DNA of 34,439 bases, from assembly GCA_013288555.1 (NCBI GenBank), contig JABDBQ010000031.1, forward strand, positions 1 to 34,439, given 5' to 3'. Position 1 is the first letter of the stretch; each line of letters starts with the position of its first letter. This document shows positions 9,092 to 16,592 of this stretch, piece by piece. The position numbers were made by a program, and so were the translations under genes. Source of the stretch: Bacteroidota bacterium. Its GTDB lineage: Bacteria; Bacteroidota; Bacteroidia; CAILMK01. Below the pieces are notes generated by a model. That model was not told the DNA's origin. It worked only from the letters and a program-made list of their open reading frames with translations, and made no database searches.

Positions 9092-9099
9092 CAAAGTTA
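9092..9099 (-). promoter_or_regulatory. Putative -7 element for the C25-like gene
   Basis: On the minus strand this reads TAACTTTG, a full TAnnTTTG match, 53 bases upstream of the ATG at 9038. No -33 TTG lies at the ideal 19-base spacing. Confidence 0.35.
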
Positions 9100-9210
9100 T
9101 GAATAAATCAATTTGAGATATATCCGAATTTACTGATCTTATGATCGGATCAATGCTTTTCTCAATTCTTGTTTACTTAATTTCGAAGTTAGAATTTAAA
9201 TTTAAAGAAA

Positions 9211-10284
9211 TTGAGAACCAAATGGTCTGTTATCGGCTTGATGTCAGGTACTTCACTTGATGGGCTTGACCTTGCTTTCTGCCAATTTGATTATGAAGAT
9301 GCCAAAGGCTGGTCTTTTAAAATAGTTGCAGCGGAATGTTATCCTTATAGTCAAAGTTGGAAACAGAAATTAAATGATGCCCATTTGCTGAGTGGATTGG
9401 ATCTTTTATTACTCGACCAGGAGTATGGGCAATACATCGGAGAGATCATTGTTTCCTTTAAAGATAAATTCAATGCCGATCCTGATTTCATAGCTTCTCA
9501 CGGCCATACTGTTTTTCACCGGCCTGATAAAAGACTCAGTTTTCAAATGGGGTCAGGAGCATCCATATATGCAAAAACAGGAATTCCAGTGGTTTGCGAT
9601 TTCAGATCCGTTGATGTCAACCTCGGTGGACAAGGAGCTCCGTTGGTACCGGCAGGCGATGCCATTTTATTTAAAGAATATGATTATTGCATGAATCTTG
9701 GTGGGATTGCCAATATTTCATTTGATAAAGAGGGCATAAGGTTAGCCTATGATATTTGTGGCTGTAACCTGTTGCTGAATGCTTTGGCAAACGAAATAGG
9801 TTTGGAATATGATGAAAGCGGGAAGATTGCTGAAACCGGTGTAATAAATAATGAACTTCTTGATATGCTTGATCAATGGGATTATTATCAAAAGTCTGCC
9901 CCGAAATCACTTGATAAGGAAACCATGCTTTCAGAGTTACTGCCTTTAATTCAGGATTTTCCTGTAAGTATTGCTGATAAGTTGGCTACAGTTTCGGAAC
10001 ATATTACATTCCAGATTTCAAAAGCAATAGAAAAAGATGCCGGATCTGTTCTTATCACCGGAGGAGGGGCATTGAATAAAACGCTTGTGAGTAAAATTAA
10101 AAAAAAGACAATATTGAAAGTAATCGTTCCCGACGAGGAACTCATTCATTTTAAAGAAGCGTTGATATTTGCTTTTCTTGGGGTACTAAGGGTTCTCAAT
10201 CAGAATAATACCTATGCTTCAGTTACCGGAGCAAGCCATGACAGCATTGGTGGGGCTATCTATGGGGGAAATTTCAACTCTTAA
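9211..10284 (+). CDS. anmK: Anhydro-N-acetylmuramic acid kinase
   Basis: A 357-residue cytoplasmic sugar kinase of the ASKHA fold. It would phosphorylate and hydrolyse 1,6-anhydro-MurNAc to MurNAc-6-phosphate in peptidoglycan recycling. The N-terminal phosphate-binding loop 'GLMSGTSLDG' (residues 9-18) is diagnostic for AnmK. Other family landmarks are 'GQGAPLVP', 'NLGGIANIS' and 'ITGGGALNKTLV' near the C-terminus. The start must be TTG at 9211: an in-frame TAG sits at 9190 and no ATG occurs before the conserved glycine loop. Length is normal. The partner etherase MurQ is not in the window. The gene stands alone between the divergent C25-like gene and the TPR gene. Confidence 0.93.
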   Translation: MRTKWSVIGLMSGTSLDGLDLAFCQFDYEDAKGWSFKIVAAECYPYSQSWKQKLNDAHLLSGLDLLLLDQEYGQYIGEIIVSFKDKFNADPDFIASHGHTVFHRPDKRLSFQMGSGASIYAKTGIPVVCDFRSVDVNLGGQGAPLVPAGDAILFKEYDYCMNLGGIANISFDKEGIRLAYDICGCNLLLNALANEIGLEYDESGKIAETGVINNELLDMLDQWDYYQKSAPKSLDKETMLSELLPLIQDFPVSIADKLATVSEHITFQISKAIEKDAGSVLITGGGALNKTLVSKIKKKTILKVIVPDEELIHFKEALIFAFLGVLRVLNQNNTYASVTGASHDSIGGAIYGGNFNS

Positions 10285-10296
10285 CAATGGATTTCA

Positions 10297-10304
10297 TAAA
10301 TTTG
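10297..10304 (+). promoter_or_regulatory. Putative -7 element for the TPR gene
   Basis: TAAATTTG, an exact TAnnTTTG match in the 48-base gap after anmK, 28 bases before the ATG at 10333. No clear -33 TTG. Confidence 0.35.
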
Positions 10305-10332
10305 CGTTAAAATCTGCTAAGTTTTTATTTCT

Positions 10333-11481
10333 ATGAATACTCTTAAATATTTCCTGGTGCTGCTATGTATTATTTTTTTTCCTCATAATATGCATGCACA
10401 GGTTAGTCCTCCACCGAAACCGCCTGCTTCAATGTCAAATACTCCTCCGGTGGGTCAGCTTCCTCCTCCCCCACATATGCAGCAGGAAGCTCCACTTCAG
10501 AATTCACCAGATTCAATTCTAAAAAAATATGGTGATTCTGTCAGAATAAAAATGATGGCTGGAGATTATGAAGGAGCATTTAAGTATTGCGATCTCAGGA
10601 TTAAAAAAACATCTTTCAGGCAGCAATATATGTATTATGATCGTGCACAGGCTGAAACATATCTTATGAAATATGACAATGCTATACGGGATTACGACAC
10701 CGTTATTGGGCTTGATAGTTCCGCTGCCGCAGCCTATATGAACCAGGCCTATTTATATATGCAGGTCCATAAAACCGATAAAGCGCTTTTAGACTATGAA
10801 AAAGGGCTTAAAGTAGATAAGGATTCGGAAATGCGTGCAGCTATATATCTGAGTCGGGGTAATGCTTACCTTTCGCTTAAGAAGGAGAAAGAGGCTGAAG
10901 CGGATTTTTCAAATACAATTGTATATAATCCAAATAGCTGGCAGGCTTATCTTCAGCATGGATCCATCCGCAGGTTTCAGCATGATAATAAAGAAGCGTT
11001 GAAAGACTTAAATGCAGCATACAGATTGAAACCTACAGACCCGGATGTTCTGCTGCTGCGTGGCGTTATCATGTATGAAGAGGCTATGTATAAGGAATGT
11101 ATTTCTGATCTTAAAGAGTCTACCAAAGTACGCAAAAACAATGATACATGGTTCTACCTGGGTATGTCTGAGATGAAAATCGGTGATGATAGTTTGGCAA
11201 GGGAATACCTGACAAAACTCATTGAAAACGACCCCAAAAATGTACTGGTGTTGAACACCAGGGGCAAGATAAATTTTGACATGAAGCATCCTGACCTGGC
11301 TATTAAAGATTATTCGAGAGTTATTCAACTAAAGCCTAAAGGCGGAGAAGGATATGCCAACCGTGCCTATGTTTATGCCCAGATCGGACAACATGATAAG
11401 GCTTGTGAGGATCTGCATAAGGCCGCCAGTCTTGGGGTGAAAAAAGCCCAGGATGTGCTCAAAAAATACTGCGGGAATTAA
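10333..11481 (+). CDS. Exported tetratricopeptide-repeat protein with proline-rich linker
   Basis: A 382-residue protein. The signal peptide ends near 'MHA|QV' (residue ~22), followed by a Pro-rich, low-complexity linker (~24-57, many PPP and PPPP runs). The rest is a solenoid of about eight TPR units (residues ~65-375). Examples are 'YYDRAQAETYLMKYDNAIRDY', 'AAYMNQAYLYMQVHKTDKAL' and 'GYANRAYVYAQIGQHDKAC'. TPR proteins act as binding scaffolds, and no enzymatic motif is present. The linker suggests the TPR domain is held away from a membrane or cell-wall attachment, but I see no lipobox Cys. It ends 97 bases from the convergent phaJ gene. Confidence 0.75.
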   Translation: MNTLKYFLVLLCIIFFPHNMHAQVSPPPKPPASMSNTPPVGQLPPPPHMQQEAPLQNSPDSILKKYGDSVRIKMMAGDYEGAFKYCDLRIKKTSFRQQYMYYDRAQAETYLMKYDNAIRDYDTVIGLDSSAAAAYMNQAYLYMQVHKTDKALLDYEKGLKVDKDSEMRAAIYLSRGNAYLSLKKEKEAEADFSNTIVYNPNSWQAYLQHGSIRRFQHDNKEALKDLNAAYRLKPTDPDVLLLRGVIMYEEAMYKECISDLKESTKVRKNNDTWFYLGMSEMKIGDDSLAREYLTKLIENDPKNVLVLNTRGKINFDMKHPDLAIKDYSRVIQLKPKGGEGYANRAYVYAQIGQHDKACEDLHKAASLGVKKAQDVLKKYCGN

Positions 11482-11510
11482 AATTCAAAAAGGAGACTTT
11501 CAAAAACATG

Positions 11511-11544
11511 CCTTAACCCTTCTCCAAATGGAGGAGGATTAAGG
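11511..11544. terminator. Hairpin between convergent TPR and phaJ genes
   Basis: An imperfect inverted repeat of about 14 pairs: CCTTAACCCTTCTCC, loop AAAT, GGAGGAGGATTAAGG. It lies in the 97-base convergent gap, so it may end transcription from both sides. It lacks a clean T-tract on the plus strand and could also be one of the dispersed intergenic repeats. Confidence 0.4.
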
Positions 11545-11578
11545 TTACGGCGATAAAAATGGAGTTTTTGCAAGTATT

Positions 11579-11986
11579 CTATACGAATTCCCTAGTATTC
11601 ATCACGGTTGCTTCACCTTTAATGGTAGCATCACCAGATGATATTTCGTTTATAATCGTGTCAATAATAGCCCTGTTTTTCTCTTTAATTACCTCTCGTA
11701 CAGTGAAAACAGCCTCATATTCAGTATCAACAAACATCGGTTTTACAAATGCCATGGATTGTTTCAGATAGATGGTTCCTTCTCCTGGAAACAGGGTGCC
11801 GAATACCTTTGAGAAAATGGATCCGCCAAGAAATCCATGCATAATCGGTCTCTTGAAAACAGTTTGGGCTGCGTAAGCGTTATCAAGGTGAATAGGGTTT
11901 TTATCACCTGTAACATCGGCAAATTTTTCGACATCATTTTGTGAAAATGAGAAAACATGCTTATAAACCTGACCAGTTTCTATCAT
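11579..11986 (-). CDS. phaJ: (R)-specific enoyl-CoA hydratase, MaoC-like
   Basis: A 135-residue single hot-dog-fold hydratase, the usual PhaJ length. It would hydrate trans-2-enoyl-CoA to (R)-3-hydroxyacyl-CoA, the monomer for PHA synthase. The hydratase 2 motif is clear: 'DVEKFADVTGDKNPIHLD' (18-35), with D28 and H33 in the places of the catalytic Asp/His of Aeromonas PhaJ. The following 'PIMHGFLGGSIFSKV' also fits. A MaoC hydratase could serve other pathways, but the divergent phaE-phaC operon makes PHA supply the best reading. It has its own putative -7 element at 12048-12055. Confidence 0.8.
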   Translation of the reverse strand: MIETGQVYKHVFSFSQNDVEKFADVTGDKNPIHLDNAYAAQTVFKRPIMHGFLGGSIFSKVFGTLFPGEGTIYLKQSMAFVKPMFVDTEYEAVFTVREVIKEKNRAIIDTIINEISSGDATIKGEATVMNTREFV

Positions 11987-12047
11987 TTTTTTGTTATTTA
12001 TTTTTTATGAAATCTATCTTTAAATCGTTTAAAATAGGATTTGGCGA

Positions 12048-12055
12048 CAAAGGTA
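12048..12055 (-). promoter_or_regulatory. Putative -7 element for phaJ
   Basis: TACCTTTG on the minus strand, an exact TAnnTTTG match, 61 bases upstream of the phaJ ATG. The same octamer drives phaE in the opposite direction at 12119-12126. Confidence 0.45.
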
Positions 12056-12118
12056 TTAACCTTTTCATTAAGAAAACATTAAACTGAGAAATGTCACCAT
12101 TTTTTAACATTAAAGCCC

Positions 12119-12126
12119 TACCTTTG
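12119..12126 (+). promoter_or_regulatory. Putative -7 element for phaE-phaC
   Basis: TACCTTTG followed by CGG, an exact TAnnTTTG match, 40 bases before the phaE ATG at 12167. The -33 position holds a T-rich run without a clear TTG. Confidence 0.5.
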
Positions 12127-12166
12127 CGGCGGAATTGAGGAAAAAATGAATTAAACCAATTATACT

Positions 12167-13603
12167 ATGGAAAACACTAAAAATTTCTTTGAAAACTGGG
12201 TAGAAACTCAGAAGTCAATGATGGAAAACTGGACTGAAAAAGCTCAGGAACTCCAAAAAAATATTGCCGGAGGGCAGCTTTTAACCAAAGGTACCGAAAT
12301 GTACCAGGAATGGTTGAAAAAACAACAGGAAAACCTTAAGACATTCACCTCTGGAGCTGAAAAAGCTGGCGAAGAAGTTAAAGATAAAATGGAAAATACC
12401 GTAGAAGGATTTTTTGATCAATGGAAAAACTTCCAGGAAAAAACGATCAATATGTGGACGGATGCATCCAAAAAAATGACGGATTTCATTCCCGGAATGA
12501 ACGGTCATAACCCTTTTGCAAATGCAATGTCATCAAATATTTTGATGGATAATGCCCGCAAATACCAGGAAACATGGACCAATTCTTTAAAATCAATGTC
12601 TGATACCATGAAAATGCCTTTTGACGGAGCAGCATCAGCGGATATGATATCCAAAACCATTCAGGATACCACGGAAAATCTGAAAAAAGGCTTTGAAAGC
12701 TTTATGAAATTATACGAATTGTGGAGCCCTGTATTCAAGGCTGCTGAAAACAAGATATTCAACAGCGAAGAATATAAGAAAATGATGAATCCTGTTCTTT
12801 ACAAAGAACTGATGGACAAAATGTTCGGCTTTGACGCTTTGAACCCATTGAAAAATGCATACGACCAGTATGTAAAAACAATGACCGGCTGGTATGAGCA
12901 AATGGGGAATTCAGCAAAAGAAAGTTACAACAGTTTTAAAACTAATGTAGAGCAATTTGCTGCTAAGCTTCCTGAAAATGAAGCATTCTTTACTGAAATG
13001 TTCAAAAACATCAATTCGCAATTCAAAACTTCTGTTTCTCCTTTCTTTAAGCTGATGCCGGAAGGAAAAGAAAAAGCACAAATGATGTTTATGAATGAAT
13101 TATCAGAACTATATGTTGCATCGGCTAATAAGCTTGCAAAGCTGCAATACCTCGTTTACACCCATGGAGCAAAAGTAAATGAGCAGATTATTGAAGATTT
13201 TGCTGCTAAAGCTCAAAAAGGAGAAGCAAATATTGATTTCAACGCATTTTATACCAACTGGATCGCTACAAATGGTAAAGCATTTGAAGACTTGTTCCAT
13301 ACAGATGAATTTTCGAAACTTCAGGGAGAACTGGTAACCCTCGATTCACAAATCAGGACTACAAGCGATAAATTGATGGAAATGAACCTGGCTGCATATC
13401 CTGTGGTATTGAAATCGCAACTGGATGAGTTGTACAAAACCAACTATGATTTGAAGAAACAGGTTTATGAAATGAGCAAACAATTGGCAGGCCTGGTAAA
13501 AGATGGAATTGTAAAGTCAAGCGAGAAAGCTGAAGCAGAAGTAAAAACAGAAGCTAAGGCAACTGAACCTAAAACAACAAAAACTTCGTCTTCAAAAAAA
13601 TAA
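12167..13603 (+). CDS. phaE: Class III polyhydroxyalkanoate synthase subunit PhaE
   Basis: A 478-residue helical, Met- and Lys-rich cytoplasmic protein. The C-terminal third carries the PhaE signature: 'FYTNWIATNGKAFEDLF' (~366-382), then 'QGELVTLDSQIRTTSDKLMEMNL', and then 'LDELYKTNYDLKKQVYEM', which matches the SE(V/M)DEL-x-K-x-Y-ELK(K/R) end of known PhaE proteins. PhaE has no active site; it binds and activates PhaC to form the class III synthase. It is longer than the classic Allochromatium PhaE (about 357 residues). The N-terminal part has repeated W-x-x-x-Q/K helices that look phasin-like. The last ~26 residues are a disordered tail of Lys, Glu, Ala and Thr. phaC follows after 24 bases, so the two are co-transcribed. 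Confidence 0.85.
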   Translation: MENTKNFFENWVETQKSMMENWTEKAQELQKNIAGGQLLTKGTEMYQEWLKKQQENLKTFTSGAEKAGEEVKDKMENTVEGFFDQWKNFQEKTINMWTDASKKMTDFIPGMNGHNPFANAMSSNILMDNARKYQETWTNSLKSMSDTMKMPFDGAASADMISKTIQDTTENLKKGFESFMKLYELWSPVFKAAENKIFNSEEYKKMMNPVLYKELMDKMFGFDALNPLKNAYDQYVKTMTGWYEQMGNSAKESYNSFKTNVEQFAAKLPENEAFFTEMFKNINSQFKTSVSPFFKLMPEGKEKAQMMFMNELSELYVASANKLAKLQYLVYTHGAKVNEQIIEDFAAKAQKGEANIDFNAFYTNWIATNGKAFEDLFHTDEFSKLQGELVTLDSQIRTTSDKLMEMNLAAYPVVLKSQLDELYKTNYDLKKQVYEMSKQLAGLVKDGIVKSSEKAEAEVKTEAKATEPKTTKTSSSKK

Positions 13604-13627
13604 CTAATATATTTTATACTCCAGGAA

Positions 13628-14683
13628 ATGGAAATAGAAACAAAAACACTTGCTGAGGAAATGGCCTCGGTAAGCGAGAAACTTGTCAAAGGTTACGAAA
13701 ACCTGCAGAATACCGGCGAAATTCTCGTTGCCCAGACAGCGAAAACGCAAGTCTGGAAGAGAGATAAGGTAACCTTGTTTCATTATGATCGTGAAACACC
13801 TGCAAAATTCAAAACCCCGGTTTTGATAGCATATGCATTAGTTAATCGCCAGGATATGCTTGATTTGCAGCCCGACAGGAGTCTTGTGAAGAACCTGCTT
13901 GCCCTTGGGGTTGATTTGTACCTGATGGATTGGGGATACCCAACCCAGGCAGACAAATACCTGACCATGGATGATTATATCAACGGATATCTGAATGATG
14001 CCGTTGATATTATTCGCGAACAGAATAAAGTAGATGCAATTACACTTATGGGCGTTTGCCAGGGAGGGACATTTTCTTCTATCTATGCTTCAATCTATCC
14101 GGAGAAGGTCAAAAATCTGATCACCATGGTTACTCCTATTGAATTTTCAACCAATGACGGTTTGCTATTCAAATGGGCTAAGGACATGGATATGGATAAT
14201 ATTGTAGATGGATATGGTACTGTTCCCGGAGAGTTTCTGAATGCAGGTTTTGCATTGTTGAAACCCATGTCGCAGGCCTCCAAATTCCAGAACCTTGTAA
14301 ACATCATGGATGATCAGGATAAGCTCATGAACTATCTCCGTATGGAAAAATGGATCAATGACAGTCCGAACCAGGCAGGGGAGTGTTACCGCCAGTTTAT
14401 GAAAGACCTTTACCAACAAAACAAACTGGTAAAAGGCGAACTTGTAGTAGGTGATCATACAGTAGATCTGAAAAACATCACCATGCCTTTGTTAAATATT
14501 TATGCATCCGAAGACAACCTGGTTCCACCGGCATCGTCAATTCCTTTGAATGACTTTGTTGGCACCAAAGACAAGGAACTCTATAAATTCCCTGGCGGAC
14601 ATATCGGGGTTTTTGTAGGTTCAAGAACACAAAAAGAACTCGGCCCCGCTATTGAAAAATGGCTGGAGGCAAGAGATAATTAA
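13628..14683 (+). CDS. phaC: Class III polyhydroxyalkanoate synthase catalytic subunit PhaC
   Basis: A 351-residue alpha/beta-hydrolase-fold synthase, the size of class III PhaC. It polymerises (R)-3-hydroxyacyl-CoA on granule surfaces. The lipase-like box is 'GVCQGG' with nucleophile C144, and the rest of the triad is D296 ('YASEDNLVP') and H325 ('FPGGHIGVFV'). This spacing is close to that of the Allochromatium enzyme. The 'LYLMDWGYP' segment (98-105) is also characteristic. The ATG at 13628 lies 24 bases after the phaE stop. A 14-pair hairpin with a T-run follows 23 bases after the stop, so phaE-phaC is probably a two-gene transcription unit. Confidence 0.92.
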   Translation: MEIETKTLAEEMASVSEKLVKGYENLQNTGEILVAQTAKTQVWKRDKVTLFHYDRETPAKFKTPVLIAYALVNRQDMLDLQPDRSLVKNLLALGVDLYLMDWGYPTQADKYLTMDDYINGYLNDAVDIIREQNKVDAITLMGVCQGGTFSSIYASIYPEKVKNLITMVTPIEFSTNDGLLFKWAKDMDMDNIVDGYGTVPGEFLNAGFALLKPMSQASKFQNLVNIMDDQDKLMNYLRMEKWINDSPNQAGECYRQFMKDLYQQNKLVKGELVVGDHTVDLKNITMPLLNIYASEDNLVPPASSIPLNDFVGTKDKELYKFPGGHIGVFVGSRTQKELGPAIEKWLEARDN

Positions 14684-14706
14684 GGCCGAAAATTCTTTGT
14701 ATATTG

Positions 14707-14746
14707 AAATCTCCTCAAAGGTTATCTTTGGGGAGATTTTGTTTTT
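14707..14746 (+). terminator. Rho-independent terminator after phaC
   Basis: A 14-pair stem (AAATCTCCTCAAAG / CTTTGGGGAGATTT, one T-G wobble) with a five-base loop GTTAT, followed by a broken T-run (TTTTGTTTTT). Confidence 0.85.
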
Positions 14747-14755
14747 AAGGTAATT

Positions 14756-14972
14756 TAGCCACGAAGCACAAAGGCTTCGCAAAGAATACAATAAAATCTA
14801 TTCGTATGAAATCTTTTGCGATACCTTTATCTCATTTGCGGTTAAACTTTTATTGAAAAGCTAAATCAATTCATTTAGATTTAAAACTTTGCGCTCTTTG
14901 CGGAAATCTTTGCGTTCTTTGCGTGAAAAATCTCTCGCAAAGGCCGCAAAGAAGATCACACGAAAAGGCCTC
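14756..14972. repeat. Intergenic low-complexity block rich in TTTGCG / CGCAAAG units
   Basis: The 311-base gap between phaC and the next gene holds the phaC terminator and then repeated CTTTGCG and CGCAAAG words in both orientations (for example 14890-14972: TTTGCGCTCTTTGCGG, TTTGCGTTCTTTGCG, CTCGCAAAGGCCGCAAAG). The same words recur upstream of radA at 27531-27560. No ORF is convincing here. Confidence 0.5.
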
Positions 14973-14994
14973 AAAGTAAATTTCTCAGTAATTC

Positions 14995-15783
14995 ATGATT
15001 AAACCCATTTCCGATATTCATTTCGCCAATATAAACGGTATCAAACTCGCTTATTCTGAAGCAGGTGAGGAGCATCCCGATACCCTTGTTTTCATTCATG
15101 GCCTTGGCGAAACCATGCAAACATGGGCAAAGAATATCCCAGGACTCAAAAAACATTTTCATTGTATCGCCATAGACCTTCCGGGTCACGGACAATCACA
15201 GGCAGGTGATTATCCTTATACTCCTTTTTTCTTTGCTGATACGATAGCTGAATTTCTTATACAACAGAATCTGAGCCAGGTAAGCCTCATAGGCCATTCC
15301 CTGGGTGGTCAGATTGCAATTGTTTTGGCCATTTCAAAACCAATCTTAGTTAACAAGCTAATACTCATAGCCCCGGCTGGCTTTGAGCAGTTTTCAATCT
15401 CCAGTCAGCGATGGATGAGAGACCAGGCTAAAAATTATGCAAACTCCATGCAGTTTTTTGATTTCGCTTCGTTGCCACCAGGGTATAAAACCAATATCCA
15501 ACCGGCTAAAGTTTACCTCGCAACAATAAATGGAATGATGGATGAGCCAGTCTTCGATCATTTAAAATTGATTACCCAGCCCACATTGATCATTTTCGGG
15601 GAGGAAGATGCATTGATTCCACATCGGATTTTGAACCCATCCTTAACACAGGTATCTGTCGCCAAAAGCGGTGCCAAAGAAATCAAAGGCTCAAAACTTG
15701 TATTGTTCCCGAAAGCCGGTCATTATGTGCATATAGAAAGGGCAGGAGAGGTTGATAAGGAGATTGAGGGGTTTGTAATTTGA
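14995..15783 (+). CDS. Alpha/beta-hydrolase fold protein
   Basis: A 262-residue single-domain hydrolase. It has the oxyanion-hole motif 'FIHGLGET' (~33-40), the nucleophile elbow 'GHSLGG' (Ser ~101), an acid in 'IFGEEDALIP' (~200-209) and the closing His in 'FPKAGHYVHIERA' (~243). The 'DLPGHGQS' loop is typical of the esterase/haloperoxidase/BphD-like group. There is no signal peptide, so it is cytoplasmic. The substrate cannot be assigned. Being next to phaC, a role in PHA or acyl-ester turnover is possible, but the phaC terminator and a repeat block separate the two, so this is only context. Confidence 0.85.
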   Translation: MIKPISDIHFANINGIKLAYSEAGEEHPDTLVFIHGLGETMQTWAKNIPGLKKHFHCIAIDLPGHGQSQAGDYPYTPFFFADTIAEFLIQQNLSQVSLIGHSLGGQIAIVLAISKPILVNKLILIAPAGFEQFSISSQRWMRDQAKNYANSMQFFDFASLPPGYKTNIQPAKVYLATINGMMDEPVFDHLKLITQPTLIIFGEEDALIPHRILNPSLTQVSVAKSGAKEIKGSKLVLFPKAGHYVHIERAGEVDKEIEGFVI

Positions 15784-15828
15784 AGAAAGAACCTTTACGG
15801 ATTTAGCTATGTTTTAAAAGAAGAATAC

Positions 15829-15836
15829 TAAATTTG
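15829..15836 (+). promoter_or_regulatory. Putative -7 element for the vapBC-type pair
   Basis: TAAATTTG, an exact TAnnTTTG match, 12 bases before the antitoxin ATG at 15849. The longer reading frame from TTG 15834 starts inside this element, which argues for the ATG. Confidence 0.4.
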
Positions 15837-15848
15837 TCAGATAAGATC

Positions 15849-16097
15849 ATGGAAGCATACCGAAAAATACTCACTGTAAAAGACAGTATCCTCGAAATTT
15901 TGCTGCCTGAGATATTCAGGAACAGAAAAATTGAGGTTATCATTTTACCGTCTGAAAGCATCGCCGATGAGAAATTTATTGCTTCAAAATATGATTTTAC
16001 CCAATATTACGGTAAGATAAAATCCGGCCTGAGTTTAGAAGAGATTGACCAACAATTAAAGTCACTTAGAGGTGAATGGGATCGATTATCTGATTGA
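15849..16097 (+). CDS. Putative antitoxin of a VapBC-type module
   Basis: An 82-residue protein: a beta-strand-rich N-terminal half ('IEVIILPSES') and a helical, charged C-terminal half ending 'EEIDQQLKSLRGEWDRLSD'. This is the common build of small Bacteroidota antitoxins, with a dimerising DNA-binding part and a toxin-wrapping tail. No clear named family is visible, and the assignment rests mainly on its 26-base overlap with a PIN-domain gene. The ATG at 15849 is preferred to the TTG at 15834. Such antitoxins usually repress their own operon. Confidence 0.6.
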   Translation: MEAYRKILTVKDSILEILLPEIFRNRKIEVIILPSESIADEKFIASKYDFTQYYGKIKSGLSLEEIDQQLKSLRGEWDRLSD

Positions 16098-16464
16098 TAC
16101 GAATATCATTATTTATTATTTCGAGGGCGTTCTAACTGAATCTGCCAGAATTTTTGTGGATAATATTTTAAAAAGAGGATGCAACATTTCCGCCATAACA
16201 AAAATTGAATTATTAGGCTGGCGCCAACTTTCAGAAGAGAAAAACATGATGCTGGTTGAATTTGTAAACCATGCAGTTGTTATAGGCATCTCTGATGAAA
16301 TAATCAATCAAACAGTAGAAATTAGAAAAACTGGGAAATTAAAAATACCTGACGCAATTATTGCTGCTACGGCTATTTTAAAGGATTGGGAGTTAATTAC
16401 AAGGAATGTCTCCGATTTTAAAAATGTTTCCGGTTTGAAAATTGTTAACCCGTTTGAGATATGA
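16072..16464 (+). CDS. vapC: PIN-domain ribonuclease toxin, VapC-like
   Basis: A 130-residue PIN-domain protein. The four conserved acids are visible: D9 in 'YLIDTNIIIYYFEG', E46 in 'ITKIELLG', D94 in 'KIPDAIIAATA' and D115 in 'RNVSDF'. They would bind metal and cleave RNA, tRNA or rRNA in known VapC toxins. The start is a GTG at 16072 that overlaps the antitoxin frame by 26 bases, which suggests translational coupling. Nothing looks broken, so the module should be active. Confidence 0.85.
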   Translation: MNGIDYLIDTNIIIYYFEGVLTESARIFVDNILKRGCNISAITKIELLGWRQLSEEKNMMLVEFVNHAVVIGISDEIINQTVEIRKTGKLKIPDAIIAATAILKDWELITRNVSDFKNVSGLKIVNPFEI

Positions 16465-16492
16465 TCCCTGTAAAATGTTTGATTCTGATGTT

Positions 16493-16560
16493 CGACCCTT
16501 ACTGGGTCGTATATCCTTATCTTAATGATTTTCTACAATCATGTTACCCTTATGGGGTAA
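16493..16560. repeat. Two short GC-cored palindromes after vapC
   Basis: CGACCCTTACTGGGTCG (16493-16509) and TTACCCTTATGGGGTAA (16544-16560) are two related hairpins of the form NNACCC-5-GGGTNN, both with a CTTAT/CTTAC-like loop. They lie in the convergent gap between vapC and the next gene. They resemble the REP-like palindromes at 22501-22700 and may serve as transcription stops. Confidence 0.55.
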
Positions 16561-16592
16561 TTCGCTGTAAAACTATGTGGTAAAATTGGGAT

